NCBI GenBank assembly: GCA_013791905.1
Contig: VMSX01000030.1
Location: forward strand, 352,741 to 416,740
Source: Rhodocyclaceae bacterium
Lineage (GTDB): Bacteria; Pseudomonadota; Gammaproteobacteria; Burkholderiales; Rhodocyclaceae
Direction of reading: 5' to 3'
Length of the DNA: 64,000 bases
In this document: positions 37,656 through 44,988 of the stretch, piece by piece
Position numbering within the stretch: the stretch's first letter is position 1
How the letters are laid out: the number at the start of each line of letters is the position of its first letter
Program-made: the position numbers and the translations under genes
The notes under the pieces: generated by a model
The model's input: the letters and a program-made list of their open reading frames with translations, nothing else
Databases searched by the model: none
Told to the model about the DNA's origin: nothing

Positions 37656-37681
37656 ATTCTTTAACGCATGAAAGGCACATC

Positions 37682-38080
37682 ATGAACGATAAGAAGGCAT
37701 CAACAAAATACGACACGAAGGCAGAAAGCAATGCTATTGCTGCAATTAAGCAGCTTCCGCAGAAGCCGGCAGAACAACTAAAGTCGGCACGAGAAGTAAT
37801 TGTCGGTATGGCTGATTTAATCCGTTCCAGAATTGCTAATGGATATACATATCAACAGATTTCGGAAACACTTTCTAACGCTGGTATTAACGTAACAATC
37901 GGGACTCTTCGCGCCTACCTGTCTTCAGCAAACCAACTTGAAAAGAAGCAAACCCGCAGCGCAAAGACAACTGAAGAAAAGCGCATTCCTGAAAGGAAGT
38001 TGGATAAGAAAGTCACACAACCACAGCAGGTTGCAGCTTCACCGCCGCGATCTGCATTTCAAGACCCAGACGAAAAGTGA
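37682..38080 (+). CDS. Putative StbA-like DNA-binding protein
   Basis: 132 residues from the ATG at 37682; the frame runs further upstream through the operator, which is not credible. A helix-turn-helix-like segment sits at about residues 50-82 (GYTYQQISETLSNAGINVTIGTLRAYL), with a Lys/Gln-rich flexible tail. It is followed nine bases later by a ParA-like ATPase and then a third small gene. The same order next to oriT as stbA-stbB-stbC of plasmid R388 suggests an StbA role in repression, stability and control of transfer. Homology is inferred from layout, not proven. Confidence 0.6.
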   Translation: MNDKKASTKYDTKAESNAIAAIKQLPQKPAEQLKSAREVIVGMADLIRSRIANGYTYQQISETLSNAGINVTIGTLRAYLSSANQLEKKQTRSAKTTEEKRIPERKLDKKVTQPQQVAASPPRSAFQDPDEK

Positions 38081-38089
38081 GGTAACTCC

Positions 38090-38866
38090 ATGAAGCACTT
38101 TGTAATGACAATCTCTGACAAGGGCGGCTCTGGTAAAAGCGTTGTTGCCCGCCTGTTAGCCGACTTTTATGCGGCAAACGATGTCGCGCCGACGCTGGTC
38201 GACGGCGACGGCGAGGTTGGCCAGCTGCTGAAGTTCTACGGCAAGCGCGACGACAGCGGCAAGCTGTCAGGCGTCCAGAAGCCTGGCGATGGCGTTTTGG
38301 CATTCGCGCTGCATGGCGGCAAAACGGATCGAGAGAAGATTGCAACAGTACTGGATCACGGGTCTGAGTTGGTCTTGTGCGATTTCCCGGCAGCTGGCCT
38401 TACGGTGTTGGAACAAACCCAAGATGCTTTTGGTTTCTTGGATGACATCAAGAGTGAAGGCTACAAGCCGGTTTTTGTGAATCCCATCACCCCGTTTGCC
38501 GCATCCATGCGGACAGTCAAGCGCATGACCCAGCTGGGCGGCCCAGACTGTGAATACATCGTCTTCAGGAACGAGCAGTTCACCGAAGGTGGCGAAGACT
38601 GGATCGTCTGGAACGGCAGCGAGGACGGCAGCATCAAGCCGTCCAGCGGCAAGAAGTTTCTTGCCGACGTGGGCGGGATTGAACTCGATCTGCCGCGCCT
38701 GCGTTCTGGCGCCATGGCACTTATCGACGAGTTCAATCTGACGTTTGAAGCGGCGTGCGGCGATCAGCGCATGCCGCGCTATCACAGGAAATACGTCCAG
38801 CTTTGGCGCAAGGCTTGCCACGAGCGGCTTGAGACGATCAAGACTCGAATTGGCGTCAAGGCCTAA
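38090..38866 (+). CDS. ParA/StbB-like P-loop ATPase
   Basis: 258 residues. The deviant Walker A KGGSGKS (residues 11-17) begins the protein and a DGDGEVGQ segment follows near residue 40. This is the ParA/MinD superfamily pattern found in StbB-type plasmid proteins. It would hydrolyse ATP in plasmid positioning or in transfer. Second gene of the stb-like operon, two bases before the third gene. Confidence 0.8.
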   Translation: MKHFVMTISDKGGSGKSVVARLLADFYAANDVAPTLVDGDGEVGQLLKFYGKRDDSGKLSGVQKPGDGVLAFALHGGKTDREKIATVLDHGSELVLCDFPAAGLTVLEQTQDAFGFLDDIKSEGYKPVFVNPITPFAASMRTVKRMTQLGGPDCEYIVFRNEQFTEGGEDWIVWNGSEDGSIKPSSGKKFLADVGGIELDLPRLRSGAMALIDEFNLTFEAACGDQRMPRYHRKYVQLWRKACHERLETIKTRIGVKA

Positions 38867-38867
38867 C

Positions 38868-39524
38868 ATGAACACGCCGGCCGCGCAGCAGCGCATCCCG
38901 CCCAAGTTACGGCAGTTGCTTGAGTCGATGCCTGACGTCGACAAAGTCAAGCTCATGCAGATTGCGCATCACTACTCGATGGACCTCGATGATCCTGGTT
39001 TCCTGCCGCTGCTGCTGACGCAGCAGGGAATCTCTGCCCTCGAAAAAGCGAGGGCGGAGATGGTGTCGGAAGTGGATGCGGCGCTGAATCGAGTGGCGGC
39101 AAAAATTGTCGAGGCATCGAGTGGTGAAGCTGAACGGCTTAAAGAGTACTCGGCCAGCCTTGCTGGGCATCTGAAGCAGCAAACAGAAGAAGCCGAAGCA
39201 AAGATTAAAAATGCAGTTGGCACCTGGGCAGCTGGGCCATTGGTTGACGCGGTGTTTTCTGCGGTGGTTGAGCAGATCGAAGCCACGGCAGCGGTGGCCA
39301 CGAAGGCGGCGGCGGCTTCAGCTGACGCGGCCAGCGCAAAGTTTTCACAAAACTGCGAAGCGGCGGTGTTGTCTGCTCGCACGGCAGCAGGATGTGCTGA
39401 GGCAGCGGCAGCTGAGGCAAGCGCGGTGATGGATCGCGCTGGCGCGGGGTGGATGACAGCCCTCTTTTTGGGTGGCGCGCTCACCGGCGCGCTTCTGCTG
39501 GCAATCGTCCAGCGTTATTTGTGA
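38868..39524 (+). CDS. StbC-position helical protein with C-terminal membrane anchor
   Basis: 218 residues from the ATG at 38868. The N-terminal domain (about 8-60, PPKLRQLLESMPDVDKVKLMQIAHHY) is compact. The middle (65-190) is a long Ala/Glu-rich coiled coil. A single transmembrane helix (about 193-216) ends the protein. It follows the ParA-like gene after one base. In position it equals StbC of R388. It may tether the system to the membrane. Family assignment is uncertain. Confidence 0.55.
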   Translation: MNTPAAQQRIPPKLRQLLESMPDVDKVKLMQIAHHYSMDLDDPGFLPLLLTQQGISALEKARAEMVSEVDAALNRVAAKIVEASSGEAERLKEYSASLAGHLKQQTEEAEAKIKNAVGTWAAGPLVDAVFSAVVEQIEATAAVATKAAAASADAASAKFSQNCEAAVLSARTAAGCAEAAAAEASAVMDRAGAGWMTALFLGGALTGALLLAIVQRYL

Positions 39525-39534
39525 GGGGGAAAAA

Positions 39535-39759
39535 ATGCAAGTTGTGGAACAGCAGCATCAGGGACATAAAACAGCGGCAGCTGCGGCAGGCTACAGCCTG
39601 CCGGCTGAAGATCGCCGGGCACTGCTCTCATGCTCGCGCGAAGGTCGTCGCACGCTGCTTATTGAGCGTCAGCGGCAGGCATTCATCGAGCTGCACGGCA
39701 GTGAGTTCGGCGGCGGCGAAGACGAAGACGAACAGGCAACACAGTATCGAATGACATAA
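39535..39759 (+). CDS. Hypothetical 74-residue protein
   Basis: Begins at the ATG at 39535 with a GAGGGGGA site. It is hydrophilic, with an Arg-rich helix in the middle (residues about 28-52) and an acidic Gly/Glu/Asp tail. It follows the stb-like operon by ten bases and precedes the trb-like genes. No family is recognised. Confidence 0.5.
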   Translation: MQVVEQQHQGHKTAAAAAGYSLPAEDRRALLSCSREGRRTLLIERQRQAFIELHGSEFGGGEDEDEQATQYRMT

Positions 39760-39802
39760 GCATTGGTTTTGCAGCAAAACTCAACCTTTAAGGAGATGCA
39801 AA

Positions 39803-40009
39803 ATGCAACTCGATCCGGATCCGAAGACCGCAATGCAACAGATTGCAATCGCAGTGGTTTCCGTCGTAAGTTTTGTTTTTGTGGTTGCCACCTTCGGCTT
39901 TTCAGCCTGGTATTCGCCCCTGCTTGTCTTGATCGCGCCCATCTCGCTGGTGGCGGTCTTTGTCGCTCGCGCACGTAAAGAGCGGCGCGAGGCTGGTGGC
40001 ACACGATGA
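39803..40009 (+). CDS. Small two-helix membrane protein
   Basis: 68 residues with a strong AAGGAG site. Two transmembrane segments (about residues 13-33 and 36-55) precede a basic C-terminal tail. It overlaps the trbJ-like gene by four bases, so it belongs with the transfer genes. Size and topology recall VirB3/TrbD-like small membrane proteins, but no motif confirms this. Confidence 0.55.
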   Translation: MQLDPDPKTAMQQIAIAVVSVVSFVFVVATFGFSAWYSPLLVLIAPISLVAVFVARARKERREAGGTR

Positions 40010-40728
40010 AACCGAACCGCCTCGCCGGGCTGCTCGCCGCCGCGATGCTGGCGACCACCCCCGCCGTGGCTGGCGGTGGTGGGATTGCGGGGGCGACCGA
40101 AATCACGCAGATCCTGAACAACGTGCAACTGGTTATGCAGTACGCGACTCAAGCTCAACAATATTCAACCCAGTTGATTCAGACGCAATCGATGCTGACA
40201 AACCTGATGGAAAATCCCTTGGGGGTGCAATCGCCGGACGTGATGCGCATCGCAAACAATATGGCGAAGCTGCACAGTATGGGCAAAGATATTGGATCGA
40301 GCGTTGCGCGCGTGGATGAGAACCATGCAAGGATGTTCAGCAACACGGAAGCTATGAATTATGCAGATAAGTTCAGGGCATGGACTGATAACAGTAATGC
40401 TGGACTGAAATCTGCAATGCAGAATGCCGGGTTGCAACGCGAACAGTTTGCGGATGATGCAACGGCATTGGATGGGCTTGCTAAAAAGGTCTCAAGTTCT
40501 CAGGGAAACTTGGCTGCGTTGAAAACGCTTGGAAACATTAACGCAAAACAGATCGAGGAAAGCATGAAGCTCCGCGATTTGATCGCTACGCAGCAGCTGG
40601 CCACGAATCAACATCTGATCGCGCAGGCGCAAAAAGAGCAAAAGATCGATGACATGAATGCCCGGCTGTGGCAGTTTGAAAACAAACCTCTCCCCACCCC
40701 CCGCCCAAAGAAACCGGGCCAATTCTAA
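40006..40728 (+). CDS. trbJ: TrbJ/VirB5-family conjugative transfer protein
   Basis: 240 residues. The signal peptide (1-22) is followed by the GGGIAGATEITQILNN block typical of the TrbJ N-terminus, then a long helical region with many Gln, Ala and Met residues. In P-type systems TrbJ is the VirB5-like minor pilus or surface component. The last 23 residues (NARLWQFENKP…KKPGQF) match the end of the next protein at 21 positions. It is the first of three mating-pair genes in this element. Confidence 0.82.
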   Translation: MKPNRLAGLLAAAMLATTPAVAGGGGIAGATEITQILNNVQLVMQYATQAQQYSTQLIQTQSMLTNLMENPLGVQSPDVMRIANNMAKLHSMGKDIGSSVARVDENHARMFSNTEAMNYADKFRAWTDNSNAGLKSAMQNAGLQREQFADDATALDGLAKKVSSSQGNLAALKTLGNINAKQIEESMKLRDLIATQQLATNQHLIAQAQKEQKIDDMNARLWQFENKPLPTPRPKKPGQF

Positions 40729-40747
40729 AGAAAGAAAGGAAGTGACC

Positions 40748-40918
40748 ATGAAGATCATCACCGCCACCCTGCTCGCCGCCGTTATGCTAACGGCATGCAG
40801 TAAAGAGCCCGCCGGAAAGATGTCACAGGAAGAGATAGACAAGATAAACGCCCGGCTGTGGCAGTTCGAAAACAAGCCACTGCCACCCCCGCGCGAAAAG
40901 AAGCCTGGTCAGTTTTAA
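40748..40918 (+). CDS. Small lipoprotein in the TrbK (entry exclusion) position
   Basis: 56 residues from the ATG at 40748. The signal peptide ends in the lipobox LTAC, with lipidation at about Cys17. The remaining 39 residues are hydrophilic and finish with a tail nearly identical to that of TrbJ. TrbK, encoded between trbJ and trbL in IncP plasmids, is a lipoprotein that blocks redundant transfer, and this gene occupies the same place. Too short for a motif-based call. The shared tail suggests that both proteins bind the same partner. Confidence 0.65.
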   Translation: MKIITATLLAAVMLTACSKEPAGKMSQEEIDKINARLWQFENKPLPPPREKKPGQF

Positions 40919-40927
40919 GAAGGGAAC

Positions 40928-42418
40928 ATGAACATGAGAAAGATGCTGCTTGCCCTCGCCCTGCTCGCCGTTGCTGGTGGTGCGCTCGCGTATTCGCCGA
41001 CTGATTTGGTCGGCACGGCGCTTCAGGCGTCGACGGTTGCGATTACGAACAACTTGCTCGTAATCGCGATCAAGCTCCTATTCGTCTTTCTCGTGCTGCA
41101 GTTCACCATCGATGGCCTAGCCATGCTTGGGACCGATGCGACCGTCGACAAAGTCATCGGCAAGCTTTCGATGTCGATTTTGTGGGCGGCCTTCTGCCTT
41201 TATCTGCTGGAACCTGGCGACTCTGGCGGGACGAAGATCGGCGATTTTATGCAGGGCACCGTCGACTTTTTTCTCGGCCAAGCTGCGTCATGGGTTGGCG
41301 CTTCCGGTGGCAGCTTCGACTCGTGGGACATTCTGTCAATCGGCCTCGTGAGCTACGGAAAAATCACAATCGCTGTTGTCAAGGCCACGGCAACCAGCCC
41401 TGGCACAATAGCGGTGATGGCGTTAAACCCCGGCCTCGCCTTCATCACGGCGCTGATGATATTTTTCACAAGCATTGTGATTCTCGTCTGCTGCGCTTAC
41501 ATCGCGCTAAAAGTTTTTCTGGTCAAAGTTCAGGTCACGTTGTTCATTGCAGTCGCGCCGCTGAGTGTGGCCATGCTCGGCTTGAAGGGGCTTCGCGATC
41601 AAGGAATCGCGCCGTTTAAGATGTTGCTCGGGCTGGTATATCGCATCGTCATACTTGCTGCAATCGTCACAACGCTCCAGATCGCGGCTGAATCGTTCAC
41701 AAACTTTATTGACGGCGAGTCGTTCAGTGCCGTGGCCGACATCTGGACACCGATCCTCGCCTCGATGTTCAGCTTCGTCCTTCTCGCGTTTTTGACGCAT
41801 CACGCTGATGGCATCGCGGCATCGCTGGCTTCAGGAAACGTCGCTTTGGGCAGTGGTGACATGGCTGGATCGGTTGCCGCTGGCGTGGCCGCTGGCATGG
41901 CAGGAGTGGCGGCCGGCGCGGCTTTGAATCAGGCGACTGGCGGGGCTGGCGCAGCGAAAGCAGCAGGGGGGGCAATGTCAGACTGGCTTAAAAAGAACGG
42001 AATGAGTATGGGCGGGCAGGAAACGACAAAATCTGACTTGTCGAGCGGTCTCATCAAGCCGGGCTCGACCGTGCCTGCTGCGCAGGCTGCCGCGCCGGGC
42101 GGCGCGGTTGAATTGGATGGAAAAGCAGCAAACAAGGGCAAGACAACAGCAGGAGCAGGGGGAGGAGAGAATCAGGATGGTGGGAAAAGCCGGTTTTCGC
42201 CTCAAGAAAAACAGGATTTTCAAGAAAAACTCAAAACAGCAGCTGGTGGCAGCACAGGCACAGGTGCAGCTGGGCAAAACACGATTGGAGGCAAGGGCAC
42301 GGCTTTTGATGAAATCAAGCAGCGGCTTGAGAAACAAACAGACTCTCTGAATCGTGAGCTGAGACATGATGAGGGGCAGGACATGGGCATACACGTCGAC
42401 GGCTATCACCGCGACTGA
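40928..42418 (+). CDS. trbL: TrbL/VirB6-family conjugative transfer protein
   Basis: 496 residues (ATG at 40928; 40934 possible). The signal-like first helix is followed by five or six more hydrophobic segments between about residues 35 and 300. A long Gly/Ala/Gln/Lys-rich hydrophilic C-terminal tail follows (about 310-496). This is the TrbL/VirB6 layout: a polytopic inner membrane channel component of type IV secretion. It is the last of the trb-like genes; no ATPase or core-complex gene follows. Confidence 0.88.
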   Translation: MNMRKMLLALALLAVAGGALAYSPTDLVGTALQASTVAITNNLLVIAIKLLFVFLVLQFTIDGLAMLGTDATVDKVIGKLSMSILWAAFCLYLLEPGDSGGTKIGDFMQGTVDFFLGQAASWVGASGGSFDSWDILSIGLVSYGKITIAVVKATATSPGTIAVMALNPGLAFITALMIFFTSIVILVCCAYIALKVFLVKVQVTLFIAVAPLSVAMLGLKGLRDQGIAPFKMLLGLVYRIVILAAIVTTLQIAAESFTNFIDGESFSAVADIWTPILASMFSFVLLAFLTHHADGIAASLASGNVALGSGDMAGSVAAGVAAGMAGVAAGAALNQATGGAGAAKAAGGAMSDWLKKNGMSMGGQETTKSDLSSGLIKPGSTVPAAQAAAPGGAVELDGKAANKGKTTAGAGGGENQDGGKSRFSPQEKQDFQEKLKTAAGGSTGTGAAGQNTIGGKGTAFDEIKQRLEKQTDSLNRELRHDEGQDMGIHVDGYHRD

Positions 42419-42436
42419 ATTTAGAGAGGAATTGAA

Positions 42437-42673
42437 ATGAACGCTGAGATATGTCCCGTTTGCAAAAACCAACTGAAATACTGTGGTGAAGTGAGTCAAC
42501 TGGTGGACAGCTGCTTGGTTGATGTTGAAGCTTTCAGATGCTTGGCTTGCGAACCTGACAAACTAGCGGATATTGCTTATGTAAAGATTGATGGCGTCAT
42601 TCTGGAATATGATGAACAGCTTAATTGTCGCCGCCTACTTGGTGATGGTGAACCGTTTGTTTTCATCCAATAA
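42437..42673 (+). CDS. Small zinc-ribbon-like protein
   Basis: 78 residues with an AGAGGAA site. Cysteine pairs CPVC (6-9) and CLAC (about 35-38) suggest one zinc site; the rest is acidic with no known motif. It ends the rightward transfer operon and is followed by hairpins and a terminator. Function unknown. Confidence 0.6.
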   Translation: MNAEICPVCKNQLKYCGEVSQLVDSCLVDVEAFRCLACEPDKLADIAYVKIDGVILEYDEQLNCRRLLGDGEPFVFIQ

Positions 42674-42737
42674 TCCCCGCCGTAGGCGGGACGCCTGCCG
42701 CTTGCGCGGCAGGCTTGGTTGACTGGAAGGAAGGTTG

Positions 42738-42765
42738 GGGAGGCTGCTTTGGCCTCCCTTTTTTT
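42738..42765 (+). terminator. Terminator of the rightward transfer operon
   Basis: Stem GGGAGGC / GCCTCCC with a seven-base loop, followed by seven T. Two further GC hairpins lie just before it (about 42675-42714). Confidence 0.85.
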
Positions 42766-43555
42766 ATGCTGCGGCTGCGGCTGCGGCTGTGGGGGTTGGT
42801 CGGTACTTCAATTTTATGGCCTCAATATGGGCTGAGGCGACCTCTGGGGCGGTCCTGGCCGGCTCAGGGGTAGGAGGCTGCGCCTGCCGCTCTTGAGCGC
42901 GCTTGCGCGCCTCAAGCTGCTTCAGCACCCCCGGCCCCGGCCCACCGTCTTTCTTGTAAGTCTCTAAAACCTTTTCTGAGTACTTGTCACGGTTGAAAAC
43001 CGGCTTGCCTAGCTTTTCTGAAATTTCAATCTCCACCTCCACCGCCTCCCGCCAAAGCGGCGGCGGGTCGCGGGTGGTGGTGGTGGTGGTGGTTGTAGTT
43101 GAAGTTGAGGTTGGTGTTGGTAGGTTACCTCGTTGTTTTCTAACATTTACCTTGAAGTTATCCACAGAAACACCAAACGAACATGCAGACTCAACGACGG
43201 CAGAGCGAATCAAGCTGCTTTGAATCCTTCTCAGCCCTGCATCAAGAGCAGACCTTGCTGGTGCTGATACAAATTTGTGAAATGCAAACCAGCGTCGAGG
43301 CCACACTTCCCCAGTGGCAGAGTCATAAACAACATGCCCTGCCTTATCCAATATTTGCAAGCCTGTCTCAAGCGCCATAGAGATTTCACCAATGCGAGCC
43401 TGCCAAACTCCGGGCTCAAAGACAGTAACACCAGCACCATTTACATCAGGGCCTGTCCACGCGTATTCCAGCAACCTTTTTAATGACAAAGGCAATGACT
43501 GGACACGTTGCTCAGTCCACAGAAAACGAGGGTGAGGACGCGATTCGGCGCTCAC
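42764..43555 (-). CDS. Putative replication or DNA-binding protein
   Basis: 263 residues. The N-terminal domain (about 8-150) looks like a helix-rich winged-helix region (FLWTEQRVQSLPLSLKRLLEYAW). A Thr run follows, encoded in part by seven GGT units on the plus strand (43073-43093). Then comes a charged helical segment (about 170-225), and a Pro-rich tail ends in seven Ala. It overlaps the AlpA-like gene by four bases. Layout recalls small plasmid replication initiators or phage replication proteins, but no diagnostic motif is seen. It may support transient replication after excision. Confidence 0.45.
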   Translation of the reverse strand: MSAESRPHPRFLWTEQRVQSLPLSLKRLLEYAWTGPDVNGAGVTVFEPGVWQARIGEISMALETGLQILDKAGHVVYDSATGEVWPRRWFAFHKFVSAPARSALDAGLRRIQSSLIRSAVVESACSFGVSVDNFKVNVRKQRGNLPTPTSTSTTTTTTTTTRDPPPLWREAVEVEIEISEKLGKPVFNRDKYSEKVLETYKKDGGPGPGVLKQLEARKRAQERQAQPPTPEPARTAPEVASAHIEAIKLKYRPTPTAAAAAAA

Positions 43556-43842
43556 TGCACACCCCCCGCCACCTTGCGCGGCCTGCCCCTGCCGCGCTGC
43601 GTGGGTGGTTGCGCCGCCTGCGGCGGAAGCACCGTCCCGGTATCAATGACGGCAGCGACGTCGATGATTTTGTAGCGCCTGCTGTCACCTATTTTGATCG
43701 ATGGAACGGCAAATTTGCCACCGAGATTTCTGACAGTTTTCGGGCTCAGTCCCAAAATTTGCGCGACCTGCTGTGTGTCCAGCAGAAATGCGCCCGGATA
43801 AATAGCCTGCAGAACTGCAAGCGTTGAAGAATTCAATTCCAT
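43552..43842 (-). CDS. AlpA/MerR-like helix-turn-helix regulator
   Basis: 96 residues from the ATG at 43842. A helix-turn-helix at about residues 20-60 (FLLDTQQVAQILGLSPKTVRN) precedes the GDSRRYKIIDVAAVID segment typical of excisionase/AlpA folds. The tail has an AT-hook-like RGRGRPRK. It probably regulates the adjacent gene or acts as the recombination directionality factor for the integrase. It lies near the right end of the element. Confidence 0.68.
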   Translation of the reverse strand: MELNSSTLAVLQAIYPGAFLLDTQQVAQILGLSPKTVRNLGGKFAVPSIKIGDSRRYKIIDVAAVIDTGTVLPPQAAQPPTQRGRGRPRKVAGGVQ

Positions 43843-43929
43843 GATTTTTCCCCTGCAAAGCACGGGGATGGCGCTAGCCACTGCCCCGCGCTTGATTTCT
43901 AATTGCCGGCAGTGCCGGCGCTCAGCGTG

Positions 43930-44328
43930 TCAAGCGCGGGCGAAAGAGGGGACGGGCAGGAGGCGGGGGGAGAGAGTGACCGCCGGCAAGCGGCCAATGC
44001 GCCCTGGCGCAATTGGTGGCCGGGCGCGAGCAGGTGCGGCGAAGAACCGCACCGGCAAGGTCAGAAGAGTGAAGACGAGGTCAGCAGCGCGGATCGCGAT
44101 CGGCAGAAAGTCGTGTGTGCGTGCAGCGATCTGCCCGCGATGCCTTGAAATTGACCTCAGCGATGTCAACACGCCGACCTGCACTATTGTCGCCAAAACC
44201 AACACGACAACCTGCGCGGGCATCACGTCTGCTAATGACGCGAGCGCGAACAGCATGAAAAGCGCGTAGGCCCACAAAGCCATGCGACCACCACGCGTTT
44301 CAAAAATGAGGTTAAAAATCTTGAGCAT
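43930..44328 (-). CDS. Hypothetical membrane protein
   Basis: 132 residues from the ATG at 44328; the start is uncertain because no good ribosome site is visible and a TTG at 44382 extends the frame. Two or three hydrophobic segments (about residues 14-33, 37-58 and 78-98) and a Pro/Arg-rich tail. It is the last gene before the right arm sites. No family recognised. Confidence 0.4.
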   Translation of the reverse strand: MLKIFNLIFETRGGRMALWAYALFMLFALASLADVMPAQVVVLVLATIVQVGVLTSLRSISRHRGQIAARTHDFLPIAIRAADLVFTLLTLPVRFFAAPARARPPIAPGRIGRLPAVTLSPRLLPVPSFARA

Positions 44329-44430
44329 GTAAGTGTCAAAACAAGGCAGGCCAGGACATGATAACGCATCCAGCCTGCTCAAGTTGACGTCGCCTGCACC
44401 TGCCCGTTAACCCCTCAAAAAACTGTTGCA

Positions 44431-44504
44431 GGAACAAAACGGGAACAGTCATTGAGGGACAAGCCGGGATAAATGGGAACAATTCGGGAACACTCGGGAA
44501 CAGT
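44431..44504. promoter_or_regulatory. Candidate integrase arm sites (right end)
   Basis: GGGAACA at 44441, 44475, 44486 and 44496, plus AGGAACA at 44430. Close pairs are spaced 10 or 11 bases, one helical turn. The first 19 bases (44431-44449) repeat the left-end site exactly. Confidence 0.6.
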
Positions 44505-44543
44505 AAAAGCCACTTATCCACAGGGTATCAAGCCGTACGGACG

Positions 44544-44573
44544 AAAAAAAACCGCCTTAAGTGGCGGTTTTTT
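44544..44573 (-). terminator. Terminator by attR, tRNA side
   Basis: Stem ACCGCC / GGCGGT with a six-base loop, flanked by A and T runs on either side. It can end the leftward tRNA transcript and any rightward transcript from the element. Confidence 0.75.
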
Positions 44574-44579
44574 AAGGGT

Positions 44580-44631
44580 TTTTTTGGGGTGGCTGATGGG
44601 GCTCGAACCCACGACAACTGGAATCACAATC
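44580..44631. repeat. attR: 52-bp repeat within tRNA-His
   Basis: Identical to 31664-31715. It supplies the 3' part of the intact tRNA-His, so integration restores a functional tRNA. Confidence 0.92.
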
Positions 44632-44661
44632 CAGGACTCTACCAACTGAGCTACAGCCACC
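44585..44661 (-). tRNA. tRNA-His (GTG)
   Basis: 77 bases on the minus strand, including the extra 5' G (position -1) and an encoded CCA. Anticodon GTG at 44627-44625. Acceptor, D, anticodon and T arms all pair. It is the insertion site of the mobile element. Confidence 0.96.
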
Positions 44662-44713
44662 ACCTTTAAAACTATTAACTGCACTGCACGCCTTGCGGCG
44701 CTACCGAAAAACT

Positions 44714-44790
44714 TGGTCCGCCCGGCGAGACTCGAACTCACAACCCCCGGCTTAGAAGGCCGGTGCTCTATCCGGTTGAGCTACGGGCGG
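44714..44790 (-). tRNA. tRNA-Arg (TCT)
   Basis: 77 bases on the minus strand with encoded CCA. Acceptor stem CCGCCCG / CGGGCGG and anticodon TCT in CTTCTAA. Middle gene of the three-tRNA cluster. Confidence 0.95.
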
Positions 44791-44827
44791 TCTAAAGTCG
44801 CCTCACGAGGTCGGACATGTAGAGGCC

Positions 44828-44904
44828 TGGTCGGGGTGAAAGGATTCGAACCTTCGACATCTTGCTCCCAAAGCAAGCGCGCTACCGGGCTGCGCTACAC
44901 CCCG
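44828..44904 (-). tRNA. tRNA-Pro (TGG)
   Basis: 77 bases on the minus strand with encoded CCA. Acceptor CGGGGTG / CACCCCG and anticodon TGG in TTTGGGA. First gene of the leftward tRNA cluster. Confidence 0.95.
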
Positions 44905-44988
44905 AGGAGCGCGCATTCTACTGATCTGCTGTTTTGCGGTCAATGCCAAATTCACCCAAACTCACCAGTTGACCGGCAAACAGTCTGT

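Larger units (their letters stand above)
31664..44631. mobile_element. Integrative mobilizable element in tRNA-His
   Basis: The ~13 kb interval is bounded by a perfect 52-bp direct repeat made of the 3' part of tRNA-His and its flank. A tyrosine integrase sits next to the left end. Inside are a relaxase with MobC, an Stb-like partition trio, TrbJ/lipoprotein/TrbL, a candidate replication protein and an AlpA-like regulator. The coupling protein, secretion ATPases and most mating-pair genes are absent, so transfer would need a helper. No resistance or metabolic cargo is recognised. Confidence 0.9.

Noticed and set aside
42675-42714. CRISPR-like repeats
   Set aside because: These are two unrelated GC hairpins before a terminator. 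No regularly spaced repeat array was seen anywhere in the window.
43930-44382. A 150-codon reading of the membrane protein from TTG at 44382
   Set aside because: The added residues have no membrane or motif character and no ribosome site; the ATG at 44328 is preferred, with low confidence.
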